Shown here one piece after another: positions 29,143-37,752 of a DNA stretch of 64,000 bases. Below the pieces are notes generated by a model. The model did not search any database. It worked only from the letters and a program-made list of their open reading frames with translations, and had not been told where the DNA came from. The stretch comes from Methylorubrum extorquens. GTDB lineage: Bacteria; Pseudomonadota; Alphaproteobacteria; Rhizobiales; Beijerinckiaceae. The position numbers were made by a program, and so were the translations under genes. The DNA lies in NCBI RefSeq assembly GCF_024169925.1, contig NZ_JALJXF010000001.1, positions 4,284,001 through 4,348,000 on the forward strand, given 5' to 3'. Every line of letters starts with the position of its first letter. The first letter of the stretch is position 1.

Positions 29143-29999
29143 CCGACTCATCCACGGCCTTACCGGCGCAGGCTGCTCCTGCTCAAGCCAAACCGCTGCG
29201 CGTGCTCGCGCTCGCCAACCAGAAGGGCGGCGTCGGCAAGACCACGACGGCGATCAATCTCGGCACGGCACTGGCCGCCATCGGCGAGCAGGTGCTGGTG
29301 ATCGACCTCGACCCGCAGGGCAACGCCTCGACCGGTCTCGGCATCGACCGCCGCCGCCGCAAGGTCTCGACCTATCATGTCATGGCCGGCGAGGCGCCGC
29401 TGGTGGACGCGATCACGCCGACCGCCGTGCCACGCCTCTCCGTCGCGCCTTCGACGATGGATCTGCTCGGCCTCGAACTCGAACTGGCAAGCGCCTCCGA
29501 CCGCGCCCATCGCCTGCGCAACATCCTGCGCGACCTGACGATGCCGGAGGGGATCGAACCCATCAGCTACGTGCTGATCGATTGCCCGCCCTCGCTGAAC
29601 CTGCTCACCATCAACGCGCTGGCTGCCGCCGACGCGGTGATGGTGCCGCTGCAATGCGAGTTCTTCGCCCTCGAAGGTCTGAGCCAGTTGCTGCGCACCG
29701 TCGAGCAGGTGCGCGGGGCGCTGAACCCCAAGCTTCAGATTCAGGGCGTCGTGCTGACTATGTACGACCCGCGCAACAACCTCTCGACCCAGGTGGTCGC
29801 CGATGTCCGCGGATTCATGGGCGACAAGGTCTACGAGACGATGATCCCGCGCAACGTGCGTGTCTCGGAGGCGCCCTCGCACGGCAAGCCGGTCCTGCTC
29901 TACGATCTCAAATGCGCCGGCTCGCAGGCCTATCTGCGGCTTGCCTCCGAAGTGATTCAGCGCGAGGGCCGGGCGCCCCCGCCCGCCGCCGCCGCTTAA
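29139..29999 (+). CDS. parA: Chromosome partitioning ATPase ParA (Soj family)
   Basis: A 286-residue deviant Walker-type ATPase that forms nucleoid gradients and pulls ParB-parS complexes. Walker A' is ANQKGGVGKTTTAINLG near residues 28-36, followed by LVIDLDPQGNASTGLGI (switch I) and YVLIDCPPSLNLL (switch II). The short N-terminus before Walker A and the lack of an HTH make it the chromosomal Ib type. The start ATG overlaps rsmG by four bases (ATGA), and the parB start follows after 27 nt. The earlier in-frame start at 29052 lies inside rsmG and was ignored. Confidence 0.96.
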   Translation: MTDSSTALPAQAAPAQAKPLRVLALANQKGGVGKTTTAINLGTALAAIGEQVLVIDLDPQGNASTGLGIDRRRRKVSTYHVMAGEAPLVDAITPTAVPRLSVAPSTMDLLGLELELASASDRAHRLRNILRDLTMPEGIEPISYVLIDCPPSLNLLTINALAAADAVMVPLQCEFFALEGLSQLLRTVEQVRGALNPKLQIQGVVLTMYDPRNNLSTQVVADVRGFMGDKVYETMIPRNVRVSEAPSHGKPVLLYDLKCAGSQAYLRLASEVIQREGRAPPPAAAA

Positions 30000-30026
30000 G
30001 CAATTCAAAAATCTGGAGTTTCGATC

Positions 30027-30929
30027 GTGGCAATGGCGGATGATGCGGCGCGGCCGCGGCTCGGACGCGGCCTTGCGGCGCTGATCGGCGATTTTTCCGA
30101 CGACGTGCCGGAGGAGGCCGCCCGCACCGCCGGGCACGCGCAGCGCAAGGTGGCGGTGGAGTTCCTGCGCCCGAATCCACGCAATCCGCGCCGCCGCTTC
30201 TCCGAGCCGGAACTCGACGAACTGGCAGCCTCGATCCGCCAGCGCGGCGTGATCCAGCCGATCGTCGTGCGTGCGCTTTCGGGCGTGCCCGGCACTTTCG
30301 AGATCGTAGCCGGCGAGCGCCGCTGGCGCGCAGCCCAACGGGCGGGCCTCAACGAGGTGCCCGTGGTGGTGGTCGAGATCGACGACCGCACCTCGCTCGA
30401 ATACGCGATTCTGGAGAACGTCCAGCGGGCCGATCTGAACGCCATCGAGGAGGCATCGGGCTACGAGCGGTTGATGGGCGAGTTCAAATATACCCAGGCC
30501 GAGCTGGCCGATCTGCTCGGCAAAAGCCGTAGCCATCTCGCCAACACCCTGCGCCTACTTCAGCTTCCCCCCGCGATTCAGGACCGCGTGATCGCCAGCG
30601 AAATCACCGCCGGCCATGCCCGCGCGCTGCTCTCCGTGCGCGATCCGGAGGCGGTGGCCCGGCGGATCGTTGCCGAGGGGCTGTCGGTTCGTGAGGTCGA
30701 GGCGCTGGCCGCAGCGGAGACCCCGCAGGACGACACGCCCCGCCCCGGCCGTCCGCGCCGCTCCGCCGAGGGGGATGCTGCCCTGCGCTCCCTGGAGGAC
30801 GTGCTCGGCCGGGCACTCGGCTACAGCGTGGCGGTGAAGGCCAAGGCGAGCGGTGAGGGCGAGATCCGCATCCGCTATACCAGCGCCGAGGAGCGCGACG
30901 CGCTCTGCCGCAAGCTCGGCGGAGCCTGA
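30027..30929 (+). CDS. parB: Chromosome partitioning protein ParB (Spo0J family)
   Basis: A 300-residue parS-binding CTPase clamp. The N-terminus MADDAARPRLGRGLAALIG contains the ParA-interacting segment. The ParB/Srx domain has VEFLRPNPRNPRRRFSEPELDELA and the box-II motif VAGERRWRAAQ near residue 96 (CTP binding). The HTH is YTQAELADLLGKSRSHLANTLRLLQLP. The C-terminal dimerization domain follows (SLEDVLGRALGYSV). GTG at 30027 is followed in frame by ATG at 30033; either could be used. The substrate parS site lies 1.5 kb upstream. Confidence 0.96.
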   Translation: MAMADDAARPRLGRGLAALIGDFSDDVPEEAARTAGHAQRKVAVEFLRPNPRNPRRRFSEPELDELAASIRQRGVIQPIVVRALSGVPGTFEIVAGERRWRAAQRAGLNEVPVVVVEIDDRTSLEYAILENVQRADLNAIEEASGYERLMGEFKYTQAELADLLGKSRSHLANTLRLLQLPPAIQDRVIASEITAGHARALLSVRDPEAVARRIVAEGLSVREVEALAAAETPQDDTPRPGRPRRSAEGDAALRSLEDVLGRALGYSVAVKAKASGEGEIRIRYTSAEERDALCRKLGGA

Positions 30930-31019
30930 GGGGGATGCACTGCCGCTGTCACGAAACGAGCGGCGGCCTTCCCGATCAGACCGCGCTCCACACCGGCCGC
31001 GCGGCCTTCACCGAGCCGC

Positions 31020-31886
31020 TCAAGGGCGACGTGACAGACCCGGCACCAGGGCGGCGAGCCGGTCCTTGAGGGCGAGCCGCGGCGGCCCGAAACCGGGCGG
31101 CGGACCCTGCGGCGGCCCGCCCGGTGGTGGCCGCTCGGGCCGGCCGGAGGGCGTGCGCACTCGGTCGGTCAGTTCCGCCACGTCGGCACCGCGGTCCACG
31201 CCGATGACGAGGCTCGCGACGTAGCGGTCGCGCTCCTCCTTCACCGCACAGAAGGCCCGCCGCTGCGGATCCTCCTCGCTGGCGATGCCGTCATTGGCGT
31301 TGACGACGAGGCGCTCGGCCTTGCGCCCGCCATAGGCCGGGACCTGCGTGTAGAGGAACTCATTGAGCGCGTCGGGAAAGTAGATCTGCCCGGTCAGCAC
31401 CGTGCGCCGGTCGAGGAAGACCTTGACGTGAACATGCGTCGCCCGGCCCGCGTACCAACCCGGATAGATCGTCTCGAACGTGGCCCAGCCGCTCGAATCC
31501 GTGTGCCCGGTACCGCGCAGAAATGTCTGGCCGCTGGTGTCGATGCTGCGCGAATCGCCCTGGCCGGGATAGCCCGAGTAAAGCCCCTGCGCATCGCAGT
31601 GCCAGACATCGACCCGTGCGCTCTCCACCGGCGTACAGGGTCCGGCCTCGATCACGCGCAGGCGCAGGCGCAAGGGCACGCCGGGCCGCCCCTCGGTGAT
31701 GTCGGCGCGGACGAGGCGTGGGTCGGTGTAGAACGGCCCCTCGATCGCTTGCGGCGTCAGCAGGCAGGCGCCCTCGTCGGAGACGTGCGTTGCCGCAGCG
31801 GCGACCGGCCTGGCGGAGAAGAGACCGGCGGTTCCCGCGCTCAGGATCGCGAGCAGACCACGGCGCGAACTGGTGAGTTCCGGCAT
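31020..31886 (-). CDS. Intradiol ring-cleavage dioxygenase-like protein, Tat exported
   Basis: 288 residues from ATG at 31886. The N-terminal MPELTSSRRGLLAILSAG has a twin-arginine motif and hydrophobic stretch, so the protein is probably exported folded. It follows the protocatechuate 3,4-dioxygenase fold: LLTPQAIEGPFYTDPRLVRADI, VDVWHCDAQGLYSGYPG (likely first Fe-tyrosine), and YPGWYAGRATHVHVKVFLD, with the second tyrosine and two His as non-heme Fe(III) ligands. A Pro-rich tail of ~35 residues follows (RPERPPPGGPPQGPPPG). The substrate, possibly a catechol, is unknown. It is next to holA but is not obviously part of that unit. Confidence 0.85.
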   Translation of the reverse strand: MPELTSSRRGLLAILSAGTAGLFSARPVAAAATHVSDEGACLLTPQAIEGPFYTDPRLVRADITEGRPGVPLRLRLRVIEAGPCTPVESARVDVWHCDAQGLYSGYPGQGDSRSIDTSGQTFLRGTGHTDSSGWATFETIYPGWYAGRATHVHVKVFLDRRTVLTGQIYFPDALNEFLYTQVPAYGGRKAERLVVNANDGIASEEDPQRRAFCAVKEERDRYVASLVIGVDRGADVAELTDRVRTPSGRPERPPPGGPPQGPPPGFGPPRLALKDRLAALVPGLSRRP

Positions 31887-31956
31887 TCGTCCTTCTCCCG
31901 CCGATGGCATGGGGGGATGCGATACGCCGGGAGGATGTCTCGATTGTTTCGTCCTG

Positions 31957-32988
31957 TCAGGCCCGCCGCCGCGCGGCTTCGATGGCGATGCGCAAAAACA
32001 CACCCTGCGCCTGGGCGTGGGCGAGGTCCGGTTCGGAGCGGCGGCAGGCAAGCACCGCGTCCTGAAGCCAGGCCACGGCCTGCTGCAGCCCCGGTGCCGA
32101 CCAGCGGGCGAGCTGGGTTTCAGCCAGCGCCTTGCGGCGGAAATGCAGGCCGCGCCAATTGGCAACGATCTGGCTCGCGCTGCCGCGTGGATTGTCGAGG
32201 CGCAGCGACAGCAGGGTGAGGGCATGGCGCAAACCGGCCCCGAGCATCGCCGAAGGGTCCATCCCCTCGTGGCGGAAGCGGCGATACTCGCGCTCGGCCT
32301 CGCTGGCACGGCCGGCGAAGGCTGCGTCGATCAGCGCGTTGAGGACGCTCGCCCCGACATCGCTGACGATCGCCTCGACGTCGTCCACGCCGACGCTGCC
32401 CTGGCCGCGGGCGTAGAGAGCGAGCTTGCCGATCTCGGAGAGGCTGGCGCGGCGGTCGCTGCCGAGGCTGCCCGTCAGCAGGTCGCGGGCGTCGCGGTCG
32501 ATGCGCAGCCCGTCCTCCTGCAATGTGCGCTCGATCAGGTCGGCGAGCGTGCGCTCGTCGTCGGGGTAGCATGGCAGAGCGAGCGCCCTGGGCGAGCCCT
32601 CACACAGCGTGCGCAGGGGGGCGGAGCGGGCCAGATCACCCGCCTCCACGACGATGCGGGCACCCTCGGTCGGCGCCTTCAGCACCGCATCGACGGCCGG
32701 GGCGTAGTTGCGGCTGCCGGAGCGCACCCAGATCGTGCGGCTGCCGCCGAACAGGCCGACGGTGCCGGCCTCGTCCACCAGACGGCCCGGATCGGAGGCG
32801 AGGGTGTCGCCGTCGATCCGGATGAGGGCGAAGGGGTCGTCCGGGTCGGCGACCATCCCCCGGACCAGCCGCATCGCCCGGTCGGCGACGAGACCGACAT
32901 CGGGCCCGTAGATCAGAACCACCGCGATACGCGGATCGGGGCCGCGCCGGATCAGCCCCTCGACGTCGCCGGCTTTGACCGCCGTCAT
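31957..32988 (-). CDS. holA: DNA polymerase III, delta subunit
   Basis: A 343-residue clamp-loader subunit that opens the beta clamp. The N-terminal AAA-like domain has IAVVLIYGPDVGLVADRAMRL and FALIRIDGDTLASDPGRLVDEAGTVGLFGGSRTIWV. The middle has DPSAMLGAGLRHALTLLSLRL, and the C-terminus shows the family end RWSAPGLQQAVAWLQDAVLACRRS. The start is ATG 32988 (MTAVKAGDV). It lies 10 nt after lptE and on the same strand, an arrangement frequently found in Rhizobiales, usually right after leuS; here leuS is about 9 kb away. Confidence 0.92.
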   Translation of the reverse strand: MTAVKAGDVEGLIRRGPDPRIAVVLIYGPDVGLVADRAMRLVRGMVADPDDPFALIRIDGDTLASDPGRLVDEAGTVGLFGGSRTIWVRSGSRNYAPAVDAVLKAPTEGARIVVEAGDLARSAPLRTLCEGSPRALALPCYPDDERTLADLIERTLQEDGLRIDRDARDLLTGSLGSDRRASLSEIGKLALYARGQGSVGVDDVEAIVSDVGASVLNALIDAAFAGRASEAEREYRRFRHEGMDPSAMLGAGLRHALTLLSLRLDNPRGSASQIVANWRGLHFRRKALAETQLARWSAPGLQQAVAWLQDAVLACRRSEPDLAHAQAQGVFLRIAIEAARRRA

Positions 32989-32998
32989 GCCACGCCCG

Positions 32999-33553
32999 TC
33001 AGGGATTCGTCTTGACGGTGAGGACGGAGGCGATCCGGGTCTTGATCTGGTCGGCCAGCACCTTGGCGAGGCGGATCTCGGCGTCGCGCGCGGCACGCAG
33101 CGAGGCGAAACGCTGGATCGAGCGATCATAGGTCGCGGTGCTGGTCGCGACGCCCTCGGTGAGGATGCGGCGCCCGTCCAGGCTCTCCAAAGAGAACTTC
33201 ACCGTGCCGACGATGGTGCCGGCTTCCGCCCGCGCCGTGGTCGAGGAGACGATCGGCGTCTGGACCTGCTCGGAGCCCTGCATCTTCAGCCGGTAGCGCT
33301 TGGGCACGGCCGGCTGGCCGGAGCCGTCGAGATCGAAGATCAGTTCGCTGCGCAGGTAGTGCCCGAGGCGCTCTTGGTCCTGGGCCATGTTCACGTCATC
33401 CACTTGGATCGCCGCGAGCAAGCCCTGCATCGATTCGCCCGACGCCGTCGGCCCGTAGAGGGGACGGAAACAGGCGCCGAGATTCAGCGCGAGGCCGGCG
33501 GCGAGCGCGAGCCGCGCGATCTGAACCCCCGGCCTGTTCCTCGCCACACCCAT
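32999..33553 (-). CDS. lptE: LPS-assembly lipoprotein LptE
   Basis: A 184-residue outer-membrane lipoprotein that plugs LptD and helps insert lipopolysaccharide. The signal has a lipobox at LALNLGAC-FRPLYG (cysteine near residue 27), followed by the conserved FRPLYG. RLGHYLRSELIFDLDGSG, then AEAGTIVGTVKFSLESLDGRRILTEGVATSTATYDR and AEIRLAKVLADQIKTRI, correspond to the LptE (RlpB) fold. The ATG at 33553 was preferred over one 34 codons upstream because it gives a normal signal peptide. It shares a strand with holA. Confidence 0.88.
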   Translation of the reverse strand: MGVARNRPGVQIARLALAAGLALNLGACFRPLYGPTASGESMQGLLAAIQVDDVNMAQDQERLGHYLRSELIFDLDGSGQPAVPKRYRLKMQGSEQVQTPIVSSTTARAEAGTIVGTVKFSLESLDGRRILTEGVATSTATYDRSIQRFASLRAARDAEIRLAKVLADQIKTRIASVLTVKTNP

Positions 33554-33867
33554 CACCCGCCCCAAGGCTGTTCCCCGCCGCGTCACGTCGATCCGTCCGA
33601 AAACCGTCGCTGCGAACCCAAGCGCAGCACGCTGCCCCGCTTGTACGGCAAGCATCTTCTACGGCAGGCATCGTGCCCGGTCACCCTGCCAGACCCATGC
33701 TTTACGAATGCTGTGCGGCGGGACGATGATCGCTCGACCGAATCGGGACGCGGCAAGGCGCCCTCGCTTGTGGAACCAAGCGGCGATCCCCACCTTATCT
33801 TGACCCCGGAACCCCTTCCGAACCAGCGCCTTGACGGTGGTCGGACGAGCGCTGTAGAACAGAACAA
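33554..33867. promoter_or_regulatory. Divergent promoter region, with possible LexA-type box
   Basis: A 314-bp gap between lptE (-) and the 147-residue gene (+). No -35/-10 pair was fixed. GAAC-N7-GAAC begins at 33862, spanning the ATG of the + gene, which matches the alphaproteobacterial SOS box GAAC(N7)GAAC. Such an 8-base pattern is expected about twice by chance in 64 kb, so it is only suggestive. Confidence 0.35.
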
Positions 33868-34311
33868 ATGGCGAACAAACGAGCCCTGTCCTGGTCGGTC
33901 GCGCTTCGCGATCTCAAGGACGATCGATCCCGGAGAGCGGATGTGCGCGAGGAGCGTCTCCGAACCATGGCGGGCCTGCGCGGTGCTGCCGCCCCCGCCC
34001 TGAGCGCGTGGCGCGGCCGGTCCGGCCGCCGCTACGTCGTCGGCGTCCACGAGCTGGCCGCGCCCGACCTTGCCGAGGTCGATGAGGCGGTGGTCATCGC
34101 CGTGCGGCGGGACGAGGCCGGCATTGCCCAGGCCGTTTCCATCGCCGCGACCGGCAAGGGGCCGCGCGAGCGCCTGCACCGCAACTGGCTGGCCCGCGCC
34201 CGCCAGGGCGGCGCGACGGAGATGCACGTTCACCGCCTCGCCGAGGGCGAGACCGAGCGCCGCGCCGTCGTGCTCGACCTCGCTGCCGACACGGAGCAGG
34301 CAAGCGCCTGA
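33868..34311 (+). CDS. Hypothetical protein
   Basis: Not recognised. The 147 residues are basic and Ala-rich (RGRSGRRYVVGVHELAAPDLAEVDEAVVIAVRRDEAG). No signal peptide or membrane segment is seen. The C-terminal half looks beta/alpha (EAVVIAVRRDEAGIAQAVSIAATG, then EMHVHRLAEGETERRAVVLDLA), suggesting a soluble cytoplasmic protein. It precedes the DUF2125 gene by about 130 nt and faces away from lptE. A possible SOS-type GAAC-N7-GAAC repeat covers its start codon. Confidence 0.6.
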   Translation: MANKRALSWSVALRDLKDDRSRRADVREERLRTMAGLRGAAAPALSAWRGRSGRRYVVGVHELAAPDLAEVDEAVVIAVRRDEAGIAQAVSIAATGKGPRERLHRNWLARARQGGATEMHVHRLAEGETERRAVVLDLAADTEQASA

Positions 34312-34443
34312 CTCGACGCCGCCGACGTCGCCTCTCCGGCCTTTGAAAGCCAGGGGGAGGGCGGGGCCCTTGCCTTGGACAGCCCCGGTCTCCAAACACG
34401 GGGCGTCCGGCCTCTCCTGCCGGGCCGCGCAGGAACGAGGCCG

Positions 34444-35547
34444 ATGGCGCAGACACCCGATCCGATTCCCGGCGGACCGCTCCCGCGGCGCAGGCGGGTT
34501 GGCCTTTTCCTTCCCTACATTCTGCTCGCTACCCTCGCCATCGCCTGGACCGCCGCGTGGTTCTTCATCCGCGGCAAGGCCGAGAGCGAGATGGATGCGT
34601 GGCTCGCCCGTGAGGCTCAGGCCGGCCGGGAATGGACCTGCGCCGACCGCTCGATCACCGGCTATCCCTTCCGCCTCGAACTGCGCTGCGGCTCGGTCCG
34701 CTTCGCCCGCTCCGACGGCAATTTCACCCTCGGGCCGACCACCGCCGTGGTACAGGTCTACGATCCGCGCCACGCCGTTCTCGAAGTCGCCGGCCCCTTC
34801 CATGTCGAGCAAGGCGAACTGACCGCCGATGTGACCTGGACATCTCTCGAGGCGAGCTTCCACGCTGCCTCGAACGGCTTCAACCGCGCCTCCCTCGTCG
34901 TCGATGGCCCCAAGGGCACGGTGCAATCCCCCGATCCGGGCCCGGTGGACTTCGCCGCTCAACACCTCGAACTACATGCCCGGCCGACTCCGGGCCGCTT
35001 CGAGAGCGACGGCGCCGTCGACCTCAGCCTGCGCCTCGCCAAGGCCGCCGTGCCGCGGCTCGATGCCCTCAGCGGCAGCGGCGACCCGGCCGACGTCGAT
35101 CTCGACACGACCATCGAGCGGGCCACGGTGCTACGCACCGGCACGGTGGCGCGGGAGTTGGAGAAATGGCGCCGGGCCGACGGCCGCCTCGACGTGACCC
35201 GCCTGTCGATCGCCAAGGGCGAGCGTCGTCTCCAAGCCAAGGGCGAAGTCGGCCTCGACGAGGCCCATCGGCCCGAGGGGCGCTTCGACATCCGCGCGCT
35301 GGGGCTCGAAGCCCTGGTCGGGCAGGTGATGGGCCAGCGCTTCGGCTCAGACAAGGGTGCGTTGATCGGCAATCTCGTCGGCCAGTTCCTCGGCGGGCTG
35401 CGCAAGCGCGAGGGCGCAGCCGGCGAAGCGCAGGCGGCGGACAGCCCCAACGGTCTCAAGCCCCTGCCGACGCTGCGCCTGGGCGACGGGCGCCTGATGC
35501 TCGGCCCGCTCGCCGTGCCGAACGTGGCGCTGCCCGCCCTGTACTGA
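34444..35547 (+). CDS. DUF2125 membrane-anchored protein
   Basis: 367 residues. An N-terminal transmembrane segment (LFLPYILLATLAIAWTAAWFF, near residues 20-40) is followed by KAESEMDAWLAREAQAGREWTCADRSITGYPFRLELRC, the typical DUF2125 opening. The rest is a periplasmic beta-rich domain (NFTLGPTTAVVQVYDPRHAVLEVAGPFHVE) with two conserved cysteines (WTCADRS and LRCGSV) likely paired. The ATG at 34444 (MAQTPDP) was chosen because earlier starts lack sense. DUF2125 proteins have unknown function and are common in Rhizobiales, where they are often found next to prephenate dehydrogenase and hisC; tyrC and hisC are about 1 kb downstream here, on the other strand. Confidence 0.82.
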   Translation: MAQTPDPIPGGPLPRRRRVGLFLPYILLATLAIAWTAAWFFIRGKAESEMDAWLAREAQAGREWTCADRSITGYPFRLELRCGSVRFARSDGNFTLGPTTAVVQVYDPRHAVLEVAGPFHVEQGELTADVTWTSLEASFHAASNGFNRASLVVDGPKGTVQSPDPGPVDFAAQHLELHARPTPGRFESDGAVDLSLRLAKAAVPRLDALSGSGDPADVDLDTTIERATVLRTGTVARELEKWRRADGRLDVTRLSIAKGERRLQAKGEVGLDEAHRPEGRFDIRALGLEALVGQVMGQRFGSDKGALIGNLVGQFLGGLRKREGAAGEAQAADSPNGLKPLPTLRLGDGRLMLGPLAVPNVALPALY

Positions 35548-35551
35548 GTGA

Positions 35552-35818
35552 TTGCTCGGCCTTCCGGGTCCGAAGAGCGCCCCGTGGAGCCGGTTCGAGG
35601 TTGGCATGACGCCTAAACGCCACGAACTCCTGCGTCACCTGCGGCGCTCGCCCGAGAGCGGCATCCGTGCCCTCGCCCGAGCGCTCGGGCGGGATGTCCG
35701 GCGCGTACACGAAGATGTGGTGGCGCTGGCGGAACTCGGCTTGGTGACGCGAGACGCAGACGGCCGCCTGTCGAGCGTCGTGGACGAAATCCCCTCGACG
35801 ATCCGCATTGCGGCCTGA
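35552..35818 (+). CDS. Small HTH protein, apparently N-terminally shortened
   Basis: 88 residues from a TTG, or 70 from ATG 35606. It has a winged-helix of the type found in putative DNA-binding proteins near toxin-antitoxin loci (HELLRHLRRSPESGIRALARALGRDVRRVHEDVVALAELGLV). Longer relatives have an extra ~40 residues at the N-terminus; here an in-frame stop (TGA, 35549-35551) precedes the TTG. It may therefore be a fragment or a natural short form. No toxin or partner is adjacent. Low confidence in expression. Confidence 0.5.
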   Translation: MLGLPGPKSAPWSRFEVGMTPKRHELLRHLRRSPESGIRALARALGRDVRRVHEDVVALAELGLVTRDADGRLSSVVDEIPSTIRIAA

Positions 35819-35854
35819 TCCGAGCGCCCGCTACGCAGATGCTCCGGCCCTCGT

Positions 35855-36799
35855 CTACCAGGGGCGCGGTGCCCCGAAGATCTTGCGCCGAACGAAGCGC
35901 CCGGCGGCTTCCACCCGCAGCCTGTGCAGATGGCGCAGCCGCCACAGGCGATGCTCCCGCAGCGCGACCGGCTGCGCCAGCTCGGGCACCGCAGCGGTGC
36001 GCGCGCGCAGCCGCGCGGCCTCGGCCGGTGCGACGCTCTCCAGGTACGTCAGGAGATGGCGCATTTCGTCGAGGGTCGGCCGCACCCAGCTCGCCGTCCG
36101 GGCGCACGGCTCCGTCTCTGCGCGCGTTTCGGGTGCCGATGCGCCCGGAGCAGGACGGGGATAATGGTTGAGCCGGATCTCCCCGTGCCGCACGGCGAGG
36201 ATCGCGCCGGGCCGCTGCGGGTCCGGCTCGGCGGGTCCGAAATCGCTCATCAGCCGCTCGCCCTGCACGAGTTCCGCCATGTGCGCGTCGGCGATCGTGG
36301 CGACGGCGCCCTGCCGGTAGATCGATGTGACGACGCGGTTCTCCGCGCGGTCCGCCTTCGTGAAGGCGCGAGGGAAGCGGCGCAGGACGAGCCCGGAGGC
36401 CGGGCCGTCCGGCTCCGCGGTGTCGAAGACGCGCCGGTTGACCACCACCGCACCGGCATGCGGCGGGATGCGGGCGATCCAGTCTTCGATCGAACGGCCG
36501 GGGGCCGGCACCAGGAATTCATCGGTGCCGAGGAAGGCGGCGAAGCGGAACAGCCGCGCCCACGAGGCGAGGAAATGGTCGTAGGCCGCAAAGCGCGGCG
36601 TGCGGTCGATGCGGGTCGGGCAGGGCAGGGTGGTGACCCCGATCGCCGCGTGCGCCTTCAGGAGCGCCGCGGCCTCACCGTCGAGTCCGTTGTCGTAGAT
36701 CACGAAGTGGCGCACGCCGACCGCCCGGTGGAAGGCGAGCCACTCGAACAGATCGGGCGCCGCGCCCTCGACGACGGCAACGATGGCGAATGTGCGCAT
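35855..36799 (-). CDS. GT92-like glycosyltransferase
   Basis: 314 residues. The opening VAVVEGAAPDLFEWLAFHRAVGVRHFVIYDNGLDGE is typical of the GT92/DUF23 family (E-x-x-x-L-x-E-W-x-x-x-H). A likely metal-binding D-x-D-type motif is FLGTDEFLVP near residues 88-97. RPGAILAVRHGEIRLNHYPRP matches the family's NHY segment, where a histidine is conserved. The C-terminal third is Arg-rich helical sequence. It would transfer a sugar in the cytoplasm or at the membrane face; acceptor unknown. It overlaps nothing and lies 17 nt after tyrC. Confidence 0.78.
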   Translation of the reverse strand: MRTFAIVAVVEGAAPDLFEWLAFHRAVGVRHFVIYDNGLDGEAAALLKAHAAIGVTTLPCPTRIDRTPRFAAYDHFLASWARLFRFAAFLGTDEFLVPAPGRSIEDWIARIPPHAGAVVVNRRVFDTAEPDGPASGLVLRRFPRAFTKADRAENRVVTSIYRQGAVATIADAHMAELVQGERLMSDFGPAEPDPQRPGAILAVRHGEIRLNHYPRPAPGASAPETRAETEPCARTASWVRPTLDEMRHLLTYLESVAPAEAARLRARTAAVPELAQPVALREHRLWRLRHLHRLRVEAAGRFVRRKIFGAPRPW

Positions 36800-36816
36800 C
36801 TCGGGCGCCCTTTCCT

Positions 36817-37752
36817 TCAGCTCTGCTTCGCCGCGGGCGCCGCCGCGTTGCGGGCGCGGCCGAAATCCGGCTCGGCCGTTTCCTGGCCCATGGCGACGAT
36901 GCCCCGGCGGATGGTGCGGGTGCGGGTGAACAGTTCGTGCAGAGCCTCGCCGTCGCCCCAGCGGATCGCCCGCGACAGGGCCGACAGATCCTCATTGAAG
37001 CGCCCGAGCATCTCCAGCACCGCGTCGCGGTTGGTCAGGAAGATGTCGCGCCACATCGTCGGGTCAGAGGCCGCGATGCGGGTGAAATCGCGAAAGCCGC
37101 CGGCGGAGAACTTGATCACTTCCGACTGGGTGACCTCTTCGAGGTCGGCCGCCGTGCCGACGATGTTGTAGGCGATCAGGTGCGGCACGTGGCTGGTGAT
37201 GGCGAGCACGAGGTCGTGGTGCTCGGGCGTCATGGTCTCGACGATGGCGCCCAAGCCCTGCCACAGGCCCTGCACCCGCTCCACCGCCGCCGCGTCGGCT
37301 CCCTCCAGCGGGGTGAGGATGCACCAGCGGTTCGAGAACAGGGTGGCGAACCCTGAATCCGGCCCGGAATACTCGGTGCCCGCCACCGGATGCGCCGGCA
37401 CGAACGGGTTGTCTGGCGAGAGATGCGGCGTGACGGCCGCCACCACCGCGGCCTTGACCGAGCCGACATCGGACACCACCGCGCCGGGCTTCAGGTGCGG
37501 CGCGATCTCAGCCGCCACCGCGCCGATGGCGCCCACCGGCACGCAGAGGATGACGAGGTCGGCCTCGGCCACCGCCGAGGCTTCGGTGCTTGTCGCCTCG
37601 GCCAGACCCAGGGCCATCACCCGCTCGATCACGCCCGCGTCGCGGTCGATCGCAATGATCGCGTCGGCAAGACCGTAGGTCCGGGCGCCGCGGGCGACCG
37701 AGGAGCCGATCAGGCCCAGCCCGACGATGGCGAGGCGCTTGACGACCGTCAC
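36817..37752 (-). CDS. tyrC: Prephenate/arogenate dehydrogenase
   Basis: A 311-residue NAD(P)-dependent enzyme of tyrosine biosynthesis. The Rossmann motif [20 protein letters not shown] is at the N-terminus. [11 protein letters not shown], then [20 protein letters not shown] with the catalytic His, and [12 protein letters not shown] follow. The C-terminal helical dimer domain includes [29 protein letters not shown]. The GTG at 37752 overlaps the hisC stop (GTGA), so it is co-translated with hisC, whose product can also act on aromatic 2-oxo acids. Symbol tyrC is used by analogy; tyrA would be equally valid. Confidence 0.93.
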   Translation of the reverse strand: MTVVKRLAIVGLGLIGSSVARGARTYGLADAIIAIDRDAGVIERVMALGLAEATSTEASAVAEADLVILCVPVGAIGAVAAEIAPHLKPGAVVSDVGSVKAAVVAAVTPHLSPDNPFVPAHPVAGTEYSGPDSGFATLFSNRWCILTPLEGADAAAVERVQGLWQGLGAIVETMTPEHHDLVLAITSHVPHLIAYNIVGTAADLEEVTQSEVIKFSAGGFRDFTRIAASDPTMWRDIFLTNRDAVLEMLGRFNEDLSALSRAIRWGDGEALHELFTRTRTIRRGIVAMGQETAEPDFGRARNAAAPAAKQS

